Assembly: GCF_003226535.1 (NCBI RefSeq)
Contig: NZ_QKOB01000007.1
Coordinates: 1-64,000 of the forward strand
Direction: 5' to 3'
DNA length: 64,000 nt
From: Meiothermus sp. Pnk-1
GTDB taxonomy: Bacteria; Deinococcota; Deinococci; Deinococcales; Thermaceae
The notes under the pieces were generated by a model. It saw only the letters and a list, made by a program, of their open reading frames with translations, was not told the origin of the DNA and ran no database searches. This document shows positions 54,065 to 63,283 of the stretch, in pieces. How positions within the stretch are numbered: the first letter of the stretch is position 1; each line of letters starts with the position of its first letter. The position numbers were made by a program, and so were the translations under genes.

Positions 54065-55526
54065 CGTTATCACCCTTCCCAAAGAACGTGTAAATCTTTC
54101 GCAATTCCTCTCCCCGACTCCAAACCACAAGTCCTGAGTATACCCCTAACCCCAAAGCAAACACCCCCACTAAGGCATACAAGTTTTGTATGTTAACGAG
54201 TAGCTCCAAAAGGTAAATTCCCATTCCCACCAAAATGGCCAGAACCCAAGGCAGGGAGGCTGCACGCCAAAGCTTAACCGCAACCAGCCTTTGGGCAACC
54301 ACGAAAAGTCCAAAATTGCTAAGCTGAACACCTACGTTCGCCAAAGCAAAGCCCAGAGCCCCAAACCAGTGAATGAGCGGGAGGCCTAGAAACCAGGTGA
54401 GAAGGGCCCATATAACCGTGAACAAAAATGTTGTTTTGGATCTACCCAAAGCGTTGAGTAAACCCTGTAATGGGGTTGACGTGGCCACCACCAAGTTGGC
54501 AAGCGAAAGTAGGTAGAAAATTGGCAGGGCTGCCAGCCATTTCTCCCCGAATATTATTCGGGTGATGGGCTCTATGAGAACTAGAGTAAGGATGGAAATA
54601 GGGGCTGTGAGAGCATTGGTTGCAAACAGTACTCTCTCAACCGCTCTGGTCAGCAATACTCGATCATGTTGAAGCCGGGCAAACAGAGGCATATATAGGC
54701 GCTGAAACACCATTAGGGTCATTACAGAGTAGTTTGCGACCATCTGGGCCCAATTGATGTAACCTACCGACCCAGCCCCTAAATAAAGACCAACGAAGAC
54801 AGGAGTAATCGAGTCCTTAATTAGAGATACGACCTGTCCTCCTTGTAGAAACAAGCCAAACCCTAAATGTTTGCGAGCTCTACTCCAGTCCCAACTCCAC
54901 CCCATTTTCCAGGGGCTGATCCAATTTGCCAGGATTGCTCCAGCAGTCGAGCGAAGCAACAGCGCTATAGCAAAAGATAGTGGCCCATAACCTCGCCAGG
55001 CCAGAAATACCGCCGTGGTGTTGTAGACAAGGGCTTGGGTTATCTCCACAAGCGCAAGCCGGTCAAACGCCAGGCGGCGCTCAAGGCGTACCTGTGGGAT
55101 TACCATGAAAGATGTCATCAGTAACGATGCGGCAACCAGGCGAAATACCCATGCGCTATCCGGTGACAACCGGTACAATTGAGCAATCCATGGTGAAGCA
55201 GCCCACAAAGCCACCGCCAAAATGACAACAAAGATCTGCTGAACAGCATACACCGATCTGTAGTCCAGCTCGTCTGGCTCGCTCGGCTGTCGGATTAAGC
55301 TAGATGCTAAGCCAGTACCACCAAATGCGATGAGAAAAGCCAAAAAGAATGTGACGATACCATAAAGACCAAACTCATCGGGAGTTAGCAGGCGCGCGAG
55401 CAAAACTCCACCTACAACATTTAATCCCTGCACCAGCACCTGACGAACCACCAAAGCAGCAGCACTCCGAACTGCTTGGCGACCCAGGTCTCGCAAGGAA
55501 GAGGTTTGTTCACCAAAGTCGCTCAT
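54048..55526 (-). CDS. wzx: Polysaccharide flippase
   Basis: A 492-residue protein of the MATE-like/Wzx superfamily with about twelve to fourteen membrane segments. It opens GRQAVRSAAALVVRQVLVQG, includes GGVLLARLLTPDEFGLYGIVTF (a pattern typical of RfbX/Wzx) and repeats similar architecture in the second half. It would flip undecaprenyl-linked repeat units across the membrane. ATG 55526 gives the family N-terminus; the upstream frame enters the HEPN-like gene's 3' end. It lies 22 bases after that gene, so the toxin-like block is embedded in the operon. Confidence 0.9.
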   Translation of the reverse strand: MSDFGEQTSSLRDLGRQAVRSAAALVVRQVLVQGLNVVGGVLLARLLTPDEFGLYGIVTFFLAFLIAFGGTGLASSLIRQPSEPDELDYRSVYAVQQIFVVILAVALWAASPWIAQLYRLSPDSAWVFRLVAASLLMTSFMVIPQVRLERRLAFDRLALVEITQALVYNTTAVFLAWRGYGPLSFAIALLLRSTAGAILANWISPWKMGWSWDWSRARKHLGFGLFLQGGQVVSLIKDSITPVFVGLYLGAGSVGYINWAQMVANYSVMTLMVFQRLYMPLFARLQHDRVLLTRAVERVLFATNALTAPISILTLVLIEPITRIIFGEKWLAALPIFYLLSLANLVVATSTPLQGLLNALGRSKTTFLFTVIWALLTWFLGLPLIHWFGALGFALANVGVQLSNFGLFVVAQRLVAVKLWRAASLPWVLAILVGMGIYLLELLVNIQNLYALVGVFALGLGVYSGLVVWSRGEELRKIYTFFGKGDNGGRQG

Positions 55527-55548
55527 AGGCGAAGCTGGCCCACCACGC

Positions 55549-55923
55549 TCACACATTCCTCCCCAGGGCCTCGAGGAGGCGGCGCATAAGGGCCAGATGA
55601 CCGGGTAGACGAGAGAAGATGAGCTTGGCAAGCTCCTCGTTGTAGGTATGAGCAGTCAAATTCCGGTCGTCTACCATCTGCATGCCCCAACGCGCCTCGG
55701 CTTCATAGCAAGCCCGCACCACGCCCTTAGGCGAGGCCAAGTCTATCCCTTCGCACTCCCTAAGGTAAAGCTGGGCAGCTTTCCACACGGCCTCCAGGGT
55801 GTACTCGAAACGCTGGATGGCTGCATCGCGAATCACGGCGTCCGCAGAAGGCTCCAGCGGCAGCTCCGCCAGGGTTTCTAGGGCTTTGCGGGCGATAGAG
55901 AGCCTCTGGGCTAACCGATCCAT
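55549..55923 (-). CDS. HI0074/HepT-like HEPN protein
   Basis: A 124-residue helical protein of the nucleotidyltransferase substrate-binding (HI0074) type. FEYTLEAVWKAAQLYL matches the family's central helix, and DDRNLTAHTYNEE contains the R-x4-H motif (RNLTAH) used by HEPN ribonucleases. In HepT-MntA systems the HEPN protein is the toxin and the MNT partner silences it by AMP transfer to a Tyr near this motif; a Tyr is present (HTYNEE). ATG 55923 overlaps the 3' end of its presumed MNT partner by 13 bases. This copy appears intact. Confidence 0.85.
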   Translation of the reverse strand: MDRLAQRLSIARKALETLAELPLEPSADAVIRDAAIQRFEYTLEAVWKAAQLYLRECEGIDLASPKGVVRACYEAEARWGMQMVDDRNLTAHTYNEELAKLIFSRLPGHLALMRRLLEALGRNV

Positions 55924-56215
55924 CGCACTCCCTCGGTCTCTACGCGCCGCACCAGTTCCGGCGGAGCCTGCGAAAGGTCTACCAGGTCCACCCGAAACAG
56001 CAGGTTCGATTCCTCCAAGCGCTCCCGCAGTTGGGACAGCAGGCCTACCGGAAGGGGAGCCAGCGGCAGTATACCCACGTCCAGGTCGGAACCCCGGCGC
56101 AGGGCTCCGCGGGCTGCCGAGCCGAAGAGGTAAACCCGCACCGGCAGGCCGGAAAAAAACTCTCCAGTATGGCCCGCAAAGCGGCCAGATCGGGTGGGGG
56201 TTCATAAGGCCTCAC
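55911..56215 (-). CDS. MNT-type nucleotidyltransferase, frame broken at a T7 run
   Basis: GTG 56215 overlaps the stop of the upstream gene (GTGA) and opens VRPYEPPPDLAALRAILESFF. At the run of seven T (minus strand; A at 56153-56159) the frame must advance so that eight T are read, giving ...ILESFFSGLPVRVYLFGS. Then follows the MNT signature YLFGSAARG with SDLDVGIL, and the normal C-terminus ending RRVETEGVRWIG. As written, no single frame contains both the start and the active site. It is the partner of the HEPN gene just downstream and would be its antitoxin. It may be made by slippage or be inactive. Confidence 0.7.
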
Positions 56216-56523
56216 GCCGCTGTTTCTCCACACTCATAGATGAGCTTAGCCTCCTTCATCACCCCCCGCAGGAAGGGCAGCTCGCGCCGGTTTGCAAACT
56301 CCTGCGGGGTGAGGATCACCGCTTCCACCGCAAAGGGAAGGTCGCGCAGCGCCCAGAGCACCTGGCCGATGCGCTCCAGGGGGGGCAGGTCGGTCTCCCA
56401 GAGCACGAGGAGGTCCAGGTCGGAGCGCCGGGTGGCCGTGCCCCGCGCGTGGGAGCCAAAGAGGTAAACCCGCTCCACCCCCATTGCACCCAAGCGTTCC
56501 CGTACCGCCTCGAGCCAGCCCAC
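56212..56523 (-). CDS. MNT-type minimal nucleotidyltransferase
   Basis: A 103-residue protein with an intact GSx10DxD active site: VYLFGSHARGTATRRSDLDLLVL, starting around residue 19. The remainder (FAVEAVILTPQEFANR) matches MNT domains of the MntA type. No HEPN gene is directly attached to it, in contrast to the MNT copies on either side. It starts nine bases after the preceding MNT gene and its stop overlaps the next start (GTGA). It may AMPylate the neighbouring HEPN proteins. Confidence 0.85.
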   Translation of the reverse strand: MGWLEAVRERLGAMGVERVYLFGSHARGTATRRSDLDLLVLWETDLPPLERIGQVLWALRDLPFAVEAVILTPQEFANRRELPFLRGVMKEAKLIYECGETAA

Positions 56524-56532
56524 GCGGGCATT

Positions 56533-56852
56533 CTAGCAGAAGCCTGCCTGCCCCCATATCCAGACCGCCTCGCGCTCGAGGGTCTTGGCTAGGCGAGGGC
56601 TTTGCCGGGGCAGCGCGCACCACTCCTCTACAGTGTAGACCAGCGCCTCCGCAGGCACCGGCAGGCTTTCCAAAGGAAGCAGGGCTATGCGTCGCTCAAA
56701 GGAATGGGGGCTGGAGTTTAGGATAAGGAGAAGATCGAGGTCGCTGCCCACCCCGTAATCCCCCCGGGCATAAGAGCCAAACACCCCTACTGCCAACAGA
56801 CCGGGGATTTCCAGGGTGCGAACCCAAGCCTCTAAGGCCGAAAAAACCTCAT
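56533..56852 (-). CDS. MNT-type nucleotidyltransferase, frame broken at a T6 run
   Basis: The active-site region is VGVFGSYARGDYGVGSDLD followed by LLLIL, and the frame continues to VWIWGQAGFC. An ATG at 56852 overlaps the HEPN stop codon (ATGA), the local coupling style, but it is in a different frame. Reading seven T instead of six at 56841-56846 would link MRFF to SALEAWVRTLEIPG and the domain. Without a shift, the only starts in frame are TTG 56886 or ATG 56901 inside the HEPN gene. It pairs with the upstream HEPN gene. Confidence 0.65.
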
Positions 56853-57238
56853 CCCGGCGGGGCCATCTGAGCGTGGACGAACGCAAGGATATCACCGGCA
56901 TACGCCAAAGCCTCCCTACTTTGCAAAGGGCCGTAGTGCTCGGCAGGAGCGCCCTCCGGATAGGCGTCCGGGTAGCGGGTGGGAATATAGAGCGCATCCA
57001 GGGAGCGGGCTTTTTCGATGAGCAACGGGGGCACCGCCAGCGGAAGCTCCGCCAGAAGCCGGGCCACCAGACGTCCTCAAGCCTCCTGACCCAGATGCAG
57101 GTGCAGCGCCTCGACCGCTTTTTCTGCGGCTTGTTGCGCAGCAAAACAGGCCCACTCGTGCCGACCGGCACGCGCAGCAATGCCGGCCAGCTCGAGGTCG
57201 TGCTCGGCCTGGCGCAGCCAGTCGGGCGCGCGGTTCAC
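56849..57238 (-). pseudogene. HEPN-domain gene with one in-frame TGA
   Basis: GTG 57238 overlaps the galE stop (GTGA) and opens [18 protein letters not shown], the standard HEPN (PF05168-like) start. WACFAAQQAAEKAVEALHLH follows. At codon 54 (57079-57077) a TGA appears between GQEA and GRLVARLLAELP, and the same frame then continues with IPTRYPDAYPEG to HAQMAPPG and TGA. In relatives a Trp is common there, so a TGG to TGA change is the simple explanation. Total length with read-through is 129 residues, normal for the family. It could be recently inactivated, read through, or a sequencing error. Confidence 0.75.
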
Positions 57239-58233
57239 CGCCTCAGCATACTCCAGTCCGGGCTGGGGCGGCTGTGCCAGCGCCAGGCAGTCTCCACGAT
57301 GTCCTCAAAGCTCCGGCCAGCCCTCCAGCCCAGCACCCGCTCTGCCTTGGCCGCATCCGCCACCAGTTCGGGCGGATCCCCGGGCCGCCGGGGGGCCAGG
57401 GTGAACGGCACTGCCCGCCCAGACACCGCCTCAACCATGCGAATGACCTCCCGCACGCTGTGCCCCTTCCCGGTGCCCAGGTTGAGCGCGGTAGAAGCCC
57501 CACCATCTTGCAGGTATTGCAGGGCACGCACGTGGGCCTCGGCCAGGTCGGTCACGTGGATATAGTCGCGGATGGCGGTGCCGTCGGGGGTGGGGTAGTC
57601 GGTGCCAAACACCTGTACCGGAGGCCGCTTCCCCAAGACCGCCTCGATCACCAGCGGGATGAGGTGGGTTTCCGGGTCGTGCACCTCGCCCAGTTCCCCC
57701 TCGGGATCGGCCCCGGCGGCGTTGAAGTAGCGCAAAGAGACCCAGCGCAGGCCGTGGCACTCCCCAAACCAGCGCAGCATCTTCTCGCCCATGAGCTTGG
57801 ACTCGCCGTAGGGGTTGATGGGGTCTTGGGGATGCTCCTCGGGGATGGGCAGCCGTTGGGGGAGGCCATAGGTGGCACAGGAAGAGGAAAAGACCACCTG
57901 CCGCACCCCGGCCTGGTGCATGGCCTCGAGCAGGTTGAGGGTTCCCACCACGTTGTTGCGGAAATACTTGGCGGGGTTTTGCATGGACTCACCCACGTAG
58001 GCGTTGGCCGCAAAATGAACCACCGCCTCGATACGGTGATCCTCGAGCGCCCGCACAATCGCGGGCTGATCGCCCAGATCGGCCTCCACCAGAGGTCCCC
58101 ACTTCACCGCCCAGCGATGCCCCATGCTCAGGTTGTCGAAGACCACCGGGGTGTACCCGGCTTGGTGCAGGGCCTTGGCCGTGTGACTGCCGATGTAGCC
58201 CGCCCCTCCTACCACCAAGACCCGCATGCTCAT
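57235..58233 (-). CDS. galE: UDP-glucose 4-epimerase
   Basis: A 332-residue extended SDR epimerase interconverting UDP-glucose and UDP-galactose. The cofactor motif is [18 protein letters not shown], and the catalytic Ser lies in SSSCATYG with Tyr and Lys in [26 protein letters not shown] and [17 protein letters not shown] are further GalE signatures. ATG 58233 overlaps the stop of the intein-bearing gene (ATGA), and its own stop overlaps the HEPN start. It supplies galactose donors for the polysaccharide. Confidence 0.95.
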   Translation of the reverse strand: MSMRVLVVGGAGYIGSHTAKALHQAGYTPVVFDNLSMGHRWAVKWGPLVEADLGDQPAIVRALEDHRIEAVVHFAANAYVGESMQNPAKYFRNNVVGTLNLLEAMHQAGVRQVVFSSSCATYGLPQRLPIPEEHPQDPINPYGESKLMGEKMLRWFGECHGLRWVSLRYFNAAGADPEGELGEVHDPETHLIPLVIEAVLGKRPPVQVFGTDYPTPDGTAIRDYIHVTDLAEAHVRALQYLQDGGASTALNLGTGKGHSVREVIRMVEAVSGRAVPFTLAPRRPGDPPELVADAAKAERVLGWRAGRSFEDIVETAWRWHSRPSPDWSMLRR

Positions 58234-60548
58234 ACCCCCTCCGCTTTGAAGTAGGCAATGGTGCGCAGCAAACCCTCCCGAACCGGAACCCTTGGCTCCC
58301 AGCCCAGAAGCTCGCGGGCCAGGCGTATGTCCGGGCGGCGCTGCTTGGGGTCATCCTGGGGCAGTGGCCGGAACTCGAGCCCCGCCTTGCTGCCGGTCAG
58401 TTCCCGCACCAGCTCCGCCAGCTCGAGCATGGTGTATTCCTCGGGGTTGCCCAGGTTGACCGGCCCGGGGTAATCCACCCCCATCAGGCGCACGATCCCC
58501 TCCACCAAGTCGTCCACGTATTGAAAGCTGCGGGTCTGGGAGCCGTCGCCATAGATCGTGAGCGGTTCGCCCCGCAGGGCCTGGGTGATGAAGTTGGTGA
58601 CCACCCGCCCGTCCTCGGGGTCCATCCGCGGGCCGTAGGTGTTGTGGCAGAAAACGCCGTTTCCAGCGACAAAGTTTTCCGCCCCCGGTACGGAGAAATC
58701 GTAGACCGTGGCCGTGACAAGGCAGGGCCGGACCTCCTTGACCTGGCTCCAGACGATATCCCCCTCCCTTCGGGCGTCTAGCTTCTGACGCACGCCTCGG
58801 TCCCAAGAGAGGAGGTCAAAGTTGTCCAAGGCGCACACGGTCACCCGGTAAAAAGGAAACCGCTTGGTGGCGGTAAGCTTTTTGCCCACCCAGGACTCGT
58901 GGCGGCCCACGCTGGCCACAATGCCGAAGCGGAGGAGGAGGTAGACGAGGCCATAGGCGATCTCCTCCGAGGCCGTGTCAAACACAAGCTCGTTGCCCAG
59001 CTTCTTGCCGCTATGGGTGCCGTCCCCGCAACGGTAGCCCTCCAAAAAATGCTTCAGGCGGGAAAGGGGGAGCTGGAACACCCAGGGGGGAATCCGCTTC
59101 CTTAGCCCTAGAGCGCGGGTGAAAAGGATGTAAAGGGCCTTGGAGTGGACGTAAATCCCTGGAGCACGGTGGGAAGCGGGAGGGACATACTTCACCCTTA
59201 CCCTGAAATGGGTTTCCAGGATGCCCTTGGCTCTCCTGATAAAGGCATCGTCGGAGGAAAAGGTGATGAAGTACCTGCCCTTGTCCCCATACGCCCCTCC
59301 CTCCGCCAGATACAGGCCGAAAAGCCACAAGAGGTCATCTGTCACCCGCACCCTGTTGGGCAACCAGAGGTGGGAGTCTCCGTAGAGGCCAAACTCCGCC
59401 CCGTCGGGTATCTCCCAGCCCAAGGCCTGGAGCACGGCGAGGGGAACAAGCCCTTGGCGCATCCACCGCTTCGTGGCGCAAACGGCGGAGTTGCGAGCGT
59501 TGGCTCCCCGGAAACGCCCCTGGCTTAGGGCTATCTCGTGAATACGCTCCCTTTCTGCCTCAATGCGGTGGGAAAAGGAAGGATGGCGCACCGCCCAGCG
59601 CCACAGCCACTGCGGAGAGCCGTCTAAAGAGGCGAAGATTTGGGCAAGGTCCAGGACCTCGAGGTCCCGCTCCAAAACGGGGAGACGGGCGGGCACGGCC
59701 ACGTAGTCCCCTGGCTTAAGCTCCCGAACAGGCTTGGCCACGGGCCTTCCGTCGGGGCCCCGGACAAAGAGGCTATGGTCCCCCGTTACCTTGACGGTGC
59801 GGCCGTAGCGCAGGCGAACCTCATAGGCCTCCTGCTGGACCGGGTGTCCGATGAAGTACGCGGCCCGCTTAAGCTCTAGCCGAAGGGTGTTCGGATCAAA
59901 GGCGGGTACCAGGACTTCCCTGGGAACCCCCGGGGCCAAGCCCAACCGCTCGGCATAGGCTTGGGCCGTTTCCAGATGGGCCTCGCTATCGTTGAAGAAA
60001 AAGAGGTACTCGTCCGCAAGGACGCTGTTGAATATGCGAACAATACGGGTGGGAAGGCCATACACCCGGTGGTAGGCCAGGGTGAGGGCCTCGGCGTAGC
60101 GCTTGGCCTCGTCGTAGACCGAGCGGGGGCCGATGGGGTTGACGTGGCCCCAGTACCCCTCGGGCTGGGGATGGACCTGCGGGTCGCCGTAGACCTCGCT
60201 GGTCGAGGCCAGGAAGAAGGCTGCTCCACGCGCTCGAGCCAAGTCCAGCAGGTGCCGGGTGCCCTCGGCGTTGACCAAAAGGGTCTCGAGGGGCCGCTTC
60301 AGGTAGCGGGGAGGGGAGGCCGGAGAGGCCAGGTGCATCACCCAGTCGAAGTCTCCCGCCACCTCGAGCGGCCTCGCGGCGTCGGCCTCGAGAAAGCTGA
60401 AGCCCCCGAAGGGGATGAGGTACCCGAGGTTGTGCCGCCCTCCGGTACAGAAGTTGTCCACCCCCAGGACCTGGTGCCCTTCCCGGAGCAGGCGTTCGGC
60501 CAGGTGGCTGCCCACGAAACCGGCAGCGCCGGTGAGCAGGATGCGCAT
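58230..60548 (-). CDS. UDP-glucuronate decarboxylase precursor containing an intein
   Basis: A 772-codon frame in which the host protein is split. Residues 1-174 and 637-772 together make a 310-residue extended SDR like UDP-glucuronate decarboxylase (UDP-xylose synthase). Features are [26 protein letters not shown], the active-site Tyr and Lys in [14 protein letters not shown], then RIFN joined to [14 protein letters not shown] and [13 protein letters not shown]. Residues 175-636 are an intein. The upstream neighbour ugd makes its substrate, UDP-glucuronate. ATG 60548 directly follows the ugd stop. A related NAD-dependent sugar epimerase activity cannot be excluded. Confidence 0.92.
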   Translation of the reverse strand: MRILLTGAAGFVGSHLAERLLREGHQVLGVDNFCTGGRHNLGYLIPFGGFSFLEADAARPLEVAGDFDWVMHLASPASPPRYLKRPLETLLVNAEGTRHLLDLARARGAAFFLASTSEVYGDPQVHPQPEGYWGHVNPIGPRSVYDEAKRYAEALTLAYHRVYGLPTRIVRIFNSVLADEYLFFFNDSEAHLETAQAYAERLGLAPGVPREVLVPAFDPNTLRLELKRAAYFIGHPVQQEAYEVRLRYGRTVKVTGDHSLFVRGPDGRPVAKPVRELKPGDYVAVPARLPVLERDLEVLDLAQIFASLDGSPQWLWRWAVRHPSFSHRIEAERERIHEIALSQGRFRGANARNSAVCATKRWMRQGLVPLAVLQALGWEIPDGAEFGLYGDSHLWLPNRVRVTDDLLWLFGLYLAEGGAYGDKGRYFITFSSDDAFIRRAKGILETHFRVRVKYVPPASHRAPGIYVHSKALYILFTRALGLRKRIPPWVFQLPLSRLKHFLEGYRCGDGTHSGKKLGNELVFDTASEEIAYGLVYLLLRFGIVASVGRHESWVGKKLTATKRFPFYRVTVCALDNFDLLSWDRGVRQKLDARREGDIVWSQVKEVRPCLVTATVYDFSVPGAENFVAGNGVFCHNTYGPRMDPEDGRVVTNFITQALRGEPLTIYGDGSQTRSFQYVDDLVEGIVRLMGVDYPGPVNLGNPEEYTMLELAELVRELTGSKAGLEFRPLPQDDPKQRRPDIRLARELLGWEPRVPVREGLLRTIAYFKAEGV
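58641..60026 (-). mobile_element. Intein with LAGLIDADG homing endonuclease
   Basis: 462 codons. It starts at Ser (SVLADEYL) directly after RIFN and ends in VFCHN directly before Thr of TYGPRM, so the splice residues are Ser1, the penultimate His, terminal Asn and Thr+1. Block B is [11 protein letters not shown] with the Thr and His. The terminal block F/G is [20 protein letters not shown] and HN. The endonuclease has two dodecapeptide motifs, [12 protein letters not shown] at about residue 412 of the precursor and [13 protein letters not shown] at about 500, each retaining an acidic residue. All required splice and cleavage residues are visible, so both activities may be intact. Confidence 0.93.
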
Positions 60549-61943
60549 TTAGCCTTCCACCTTCTGCACCAAGGGCTCCGACACCCCTACGCCCACATAG
60601 CGGAAGCCCAGGCGGGCCAGGGCAGCCTTGTCGAGGAAGTTCCGCCCATCCAGCAGCAGCCGGCGGCGCATGCGCGAAGCCACCCGCTCCCAGGGCCACT
60701 CGCGGTACTGGGGCCACTCGGTGACCAAGACCAGCGCGTCGGCCTCCTCGGCGAGCTCGAGAGCATCCGCACAGTAGCGCAGCTCCAAGTCGGGGAAGAG
60801 GCGCTGGGCATTTTCCATGGCAACGGGGTCGTGCACCCGCACCCGCACCCCTCGCTCGAGGAGCCTACGGGCGATATCCAGGGCGGGGGCATCGCGCAGA
60901 TCGTCGGTATGGGGCTTGAAGGCCAGCCCCAAGAGGCCAACGGTGCGGCCCTTGAGGATCTTCAGCTCGGCCAACAGCTTCTCCACGATCCGCTCGCGCT
61001 GGCGGTAGTTGACCTCGCGGGCCGCGGCCACGATGGGCATGGAAAGGCCGTAATCCTGGGCGGTGGCGATGAGGGCCGCGGTGTCCTTGCCAAAGCAGCT
61101 CCCGCCCCAGCCGATGCCCGCCTGGAGAAAGCGGGTGCCGATGCGGGCATCGAGGCCGATACCCTTGGCGATCTGGGTCACATCGGCCCCTACCCGCTCG
61201 GCCAGCGCCGCGATCTCGTTGATGAAGCTGATCTTGAGGGCCAAGAACGCGTTGGCCGCGTATTTGATCAGCTCCGCCGAGGCCAGGTCGGTGGCGATGA
61301 AGGGCACCGCCTGCAGCCCCTCGGGGCGGGGGATGAACGCGGGGGGGGTGAAGGTCTGCTCGAGGATGGGCCGGTAGAGGGTGTAGAGCACCTCGAGTGC
61401 GCGCTGATCCTCGGCCCCTACCACCACCCGGTCGGGGTAGAGGCTATCGTGGATGGCCGAGCCCTCGCGCAAGAACTCGGGGTTGGAAGCCACCGCGAAC
61501 TGCCCCTGGGGTTTTTGGCCGTTGCGCGCTGCATAGGCTTCTTGTACCAGGCTCTCTACCCAGTTCCCGCTGCCGATGGGCACGGTGGACTTGTTGACCA
61601 CCACGGTAAACCCTGGGCCTAGGTGTGCCCCCACCGAGCGGGCGGCCTGGCGCAAGTACTGCAGATCGGGATTGCCGTCGGGCAAGGGGGGTGTGCCCAC
61701 GGCGATAAACACCACCTCCGCCTGGGGAATGGCCTGGGCATAGTCTTCGGTAAACTGTATCCTCTCCCGGGCCAAAGCCAGCAGTTCTTCGAGGCCCGGT
61801 TCGTAGATAGGAGCCTGCCCCTGGCGCAGCTTCTCCAGCTTGAACGCGTCCACATCTACGCAGATGACCTCATGACCCGCGTAGGCCAGGGTCACCCCTG
61901 TAGTAAGGCCTACATACCCTGTTCCAATGATGGCGATTCTCAT
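60549..61943 (-). CDS. ugd: UDP-glucose 6-dehydrogenase
   Basis: A 464-residue enzyme oxidising UDP-glucose to UDP-glucuronate with two NAD. The NAD fold is [21 protein letters not shown]. The Glu-containing [15 protein letters not shown], the Lys in [19 protein letters not shown] and the catalytic Cys in [12 protein letters not shown] are all present. It is the first gene of the long minus-strand polysaccharide transcript, feeding the decarboxylase next to it. TATACT at 61984-61979 may be its -10 box, but no good -35 is seen. This gene, a known intein host in some archaea, is intein-free here. Confidence 0.95.
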   Translation of the reverse strand: MRIAIIGTGYVGLTTGVTLAYAGHEVICVDVDAFKLEKLRQGQAPIYEPGLEELLALARERIQFTEDYAQAIPQAEVVFIAVGTPPLPDGNPDLQYLRQAARSVGAHLGPGFTVVVNKSTVPIGSGNWVESLVQEAYAARNGQKPQGQFAVASNPEFLREGSAIHDSLYPDRVVVGAEDQRALEVLYTLYRPILEQTFTPPAFIPRPEGLQAVPFIATDLASAELIKYAANAFLALKISFINEIAALAERVGADVTQIAKGIGLDARIGTRFLQAGIGWGGSCFGKDTAALIATAQDYGLSMPIVAAAREVNYRQRERIVEKLLAELKILKGRTVGLLGLAFKPHTDDLRDAPALDIARRLLERGVRVRVHDPVAMENAQRLFPDLELRYCADALELAEEADALVLVTEWPQYREWPWERVASRMRRRLLLDGRNFLDKAALARLGFRYVGVGVSEPLVQKVEG

Positions 61944-62150
61944 ATCTCACCCGGGGAAACCCCCAACCGACCGGAGCTAGTATAACCAAGGCACCAGGCC
62001 TTTCCGAGGCTAATCCAAACCCCACCTTTCCCTGATTCATACTTTCCCTCACCCCAAGCCACCGGAGTCCCCTGGCGGGACGTGGGATCGTCCCTCATGT
62101 TTGAGAAGAAAGGAGCGAGAAGTCAGCAGTGAGAGGGAGGGCGGTACCCT

Positions 62151-62195
62151 ACGTCTTGCGTTTGGCGTATAGCGTACGACGTACGACATAAGTAC
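62151..62195. repeat. Dispersed intergenic repeat (copy 5)
   Basis: Positions 62151-62180 repeat 8360-8389 with one mismatch, followed by GTACGACATAAGTACGG. This lies in the 278-base gap between rmlB and ugd. The rest of that gap (61985-62150) holds no gene I can support. Confidence 0.75.
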
Positions 62196-62221
62196 GGTAA
62201 ATCAAGCTACCAGATAAGGCG

Positions 62222-63283
62222 TCATCGGCTGGCGTACCAGCGCTGCATCAGCTCCTGGTGATGGCGCTGGGAACGTAGTCGCTCCCACCAGCCCCGGTTT
62301 TCTAGGTACCACTGCACCGTCCTGGCCAGGCCCTCCTCGAAGGTGTAGCGGCGCACCCAGCCCAGCGCCTCGGCCTTGGAAGGGTCTACGGAGTAACGGT
62401 AGTCGTGGCCGGGGCGGTCCGCTACGAACTTGACCAGCGTGGGTGGCTTGCCCAACAGCTCGAGCACCCGCCGCGCCACCCGGGTGCCGGGTACCTGCTC
62501 GCGGGCCCCCAGGTTGTAAGCCTCGCCCGAGTTCCCCCGGTGCAGCACCAGGTCGATACCGCTGGCGTGATCGTAGGCGTGCATGTAGTCGCGCAGCGCC
62601 GAACCGTCGCCGTAGAGGGGCAGGGGTTTGTCCTCGAGGGCGTTGGTGATGAAGAGCGGGATGATCTTCTCGGGGTACTGGTAGGGGCCATAGGTGTTGG
62701 AGCCCCGCGTCACCACCACGTCCAGGCCGTAGCTGATCCCGTAGCTATACACCAGGTGCTCGGCGGCGGCCTTGCTGGCTGCGTAGGGGCTGCGGGGGCG
62801 CAGGGGGTCGGCCTCGAGGGAGTGATGAGAGGTGCCCGAGAGGTCGCCGTAGACCTCGTCGGTGGAGACCTGGAGGAAGCGGCGGACTCCGGCCTTGCGG
62901 GCTTCCTCCAAAAGCACCAGGACGCCCTCCACGTTGGTCTTGACGAAGGGTCGGGGGTCGAGGAGGGAGCGGTCTACGTGGCTCTCGGCGGCGAAGTTCA
63001 CGACCGCCTCCACCCCGGCGAGGGCCTCGCGGACCGCCTCGGGGTCGGCGATATCGCCCTGGACGAACTCGATGCGGGAACGCACTGGCTCGAGGTTCTC
63101 CAGGTTGCCCGCGTAGGTGAGCTTGTCGAAGACCACCATCTCCCACTCGGGATGGGCCTCGAGGGCGTAATGCACGTAGTTGGAACCGATAAACCCGGCC
63201 CCTCCCGTCACCATCACCCGTCTAAAGCTCCTCTGAGTACCGGCGTCAGCCGGGGGCCGATGGCCCTTCCCTTGGCTAGCCAC
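62222..63283 (-). CDS. rmlB: dTDP-glucose 4,6-dehydratase
   Basis: A 353-residue extended SDR with a ~22-residue polar N-terminal extension before VMVTGGAGFIGSNYVHYAL. Catalytic features are VSTDEVYGD and the Tyr and Lys in PRSPYAASKAAAEHLV. SNTYGPYQYPEKIIPLFI is characteristic of RmlB. It makes dTDP-4-keto-6-deoxyglucose for rhamnose synthesis. The GTG start at 63283 overlaps the rmlC stop; a GTG nearer the Rossmann motif is an alternative. It is the last gene of the rml transcript before a repeat-bearing spacer. Confidence 0.93.
   Translation of the reverse strand: MASQGKGHRPPADAGTQRSFRRVMVTGGAGFIGSNYVHYALEAHPEWEMVVFDKLTYAGNLENLEPVRSRIEFVQGDIADPEAVREALAGVEAVVNFAAESHVDRSLLDPRPFVKTNVEGVLVLLEEARKAGVRRFLQVSTDEVYGDLSGTSHHSLEADPLRPRSPYAASKAAAEHLVYSYGISYGLDVVVTRGSNTYGPYQYPEKIIPLFITNALEDKPLPLYGDGSALRDYMHAYDHASGIDLVLHRGNSGEAYNLGAREQVPGTRVARRVLELLGKPPTLVKFVADRPGHDYRYSVDPSKAEALGWVRRYTFEEGLARTVQWYLENRGWWERLRSQRHHQELMQRWYASR

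Noticed and set aside
55527-55631. Extended N-terminus of the flippase
   Set aside because: It overlaps the HEPN-like gene in another frame; ATG 55526 gives the normal family start.
59961-61622. 553-codon plus-strand frame opposite ugd and the intein-bearing gene
   Set aside because: No domain is recognisable and it covers a well-supported gene; shadow frame.
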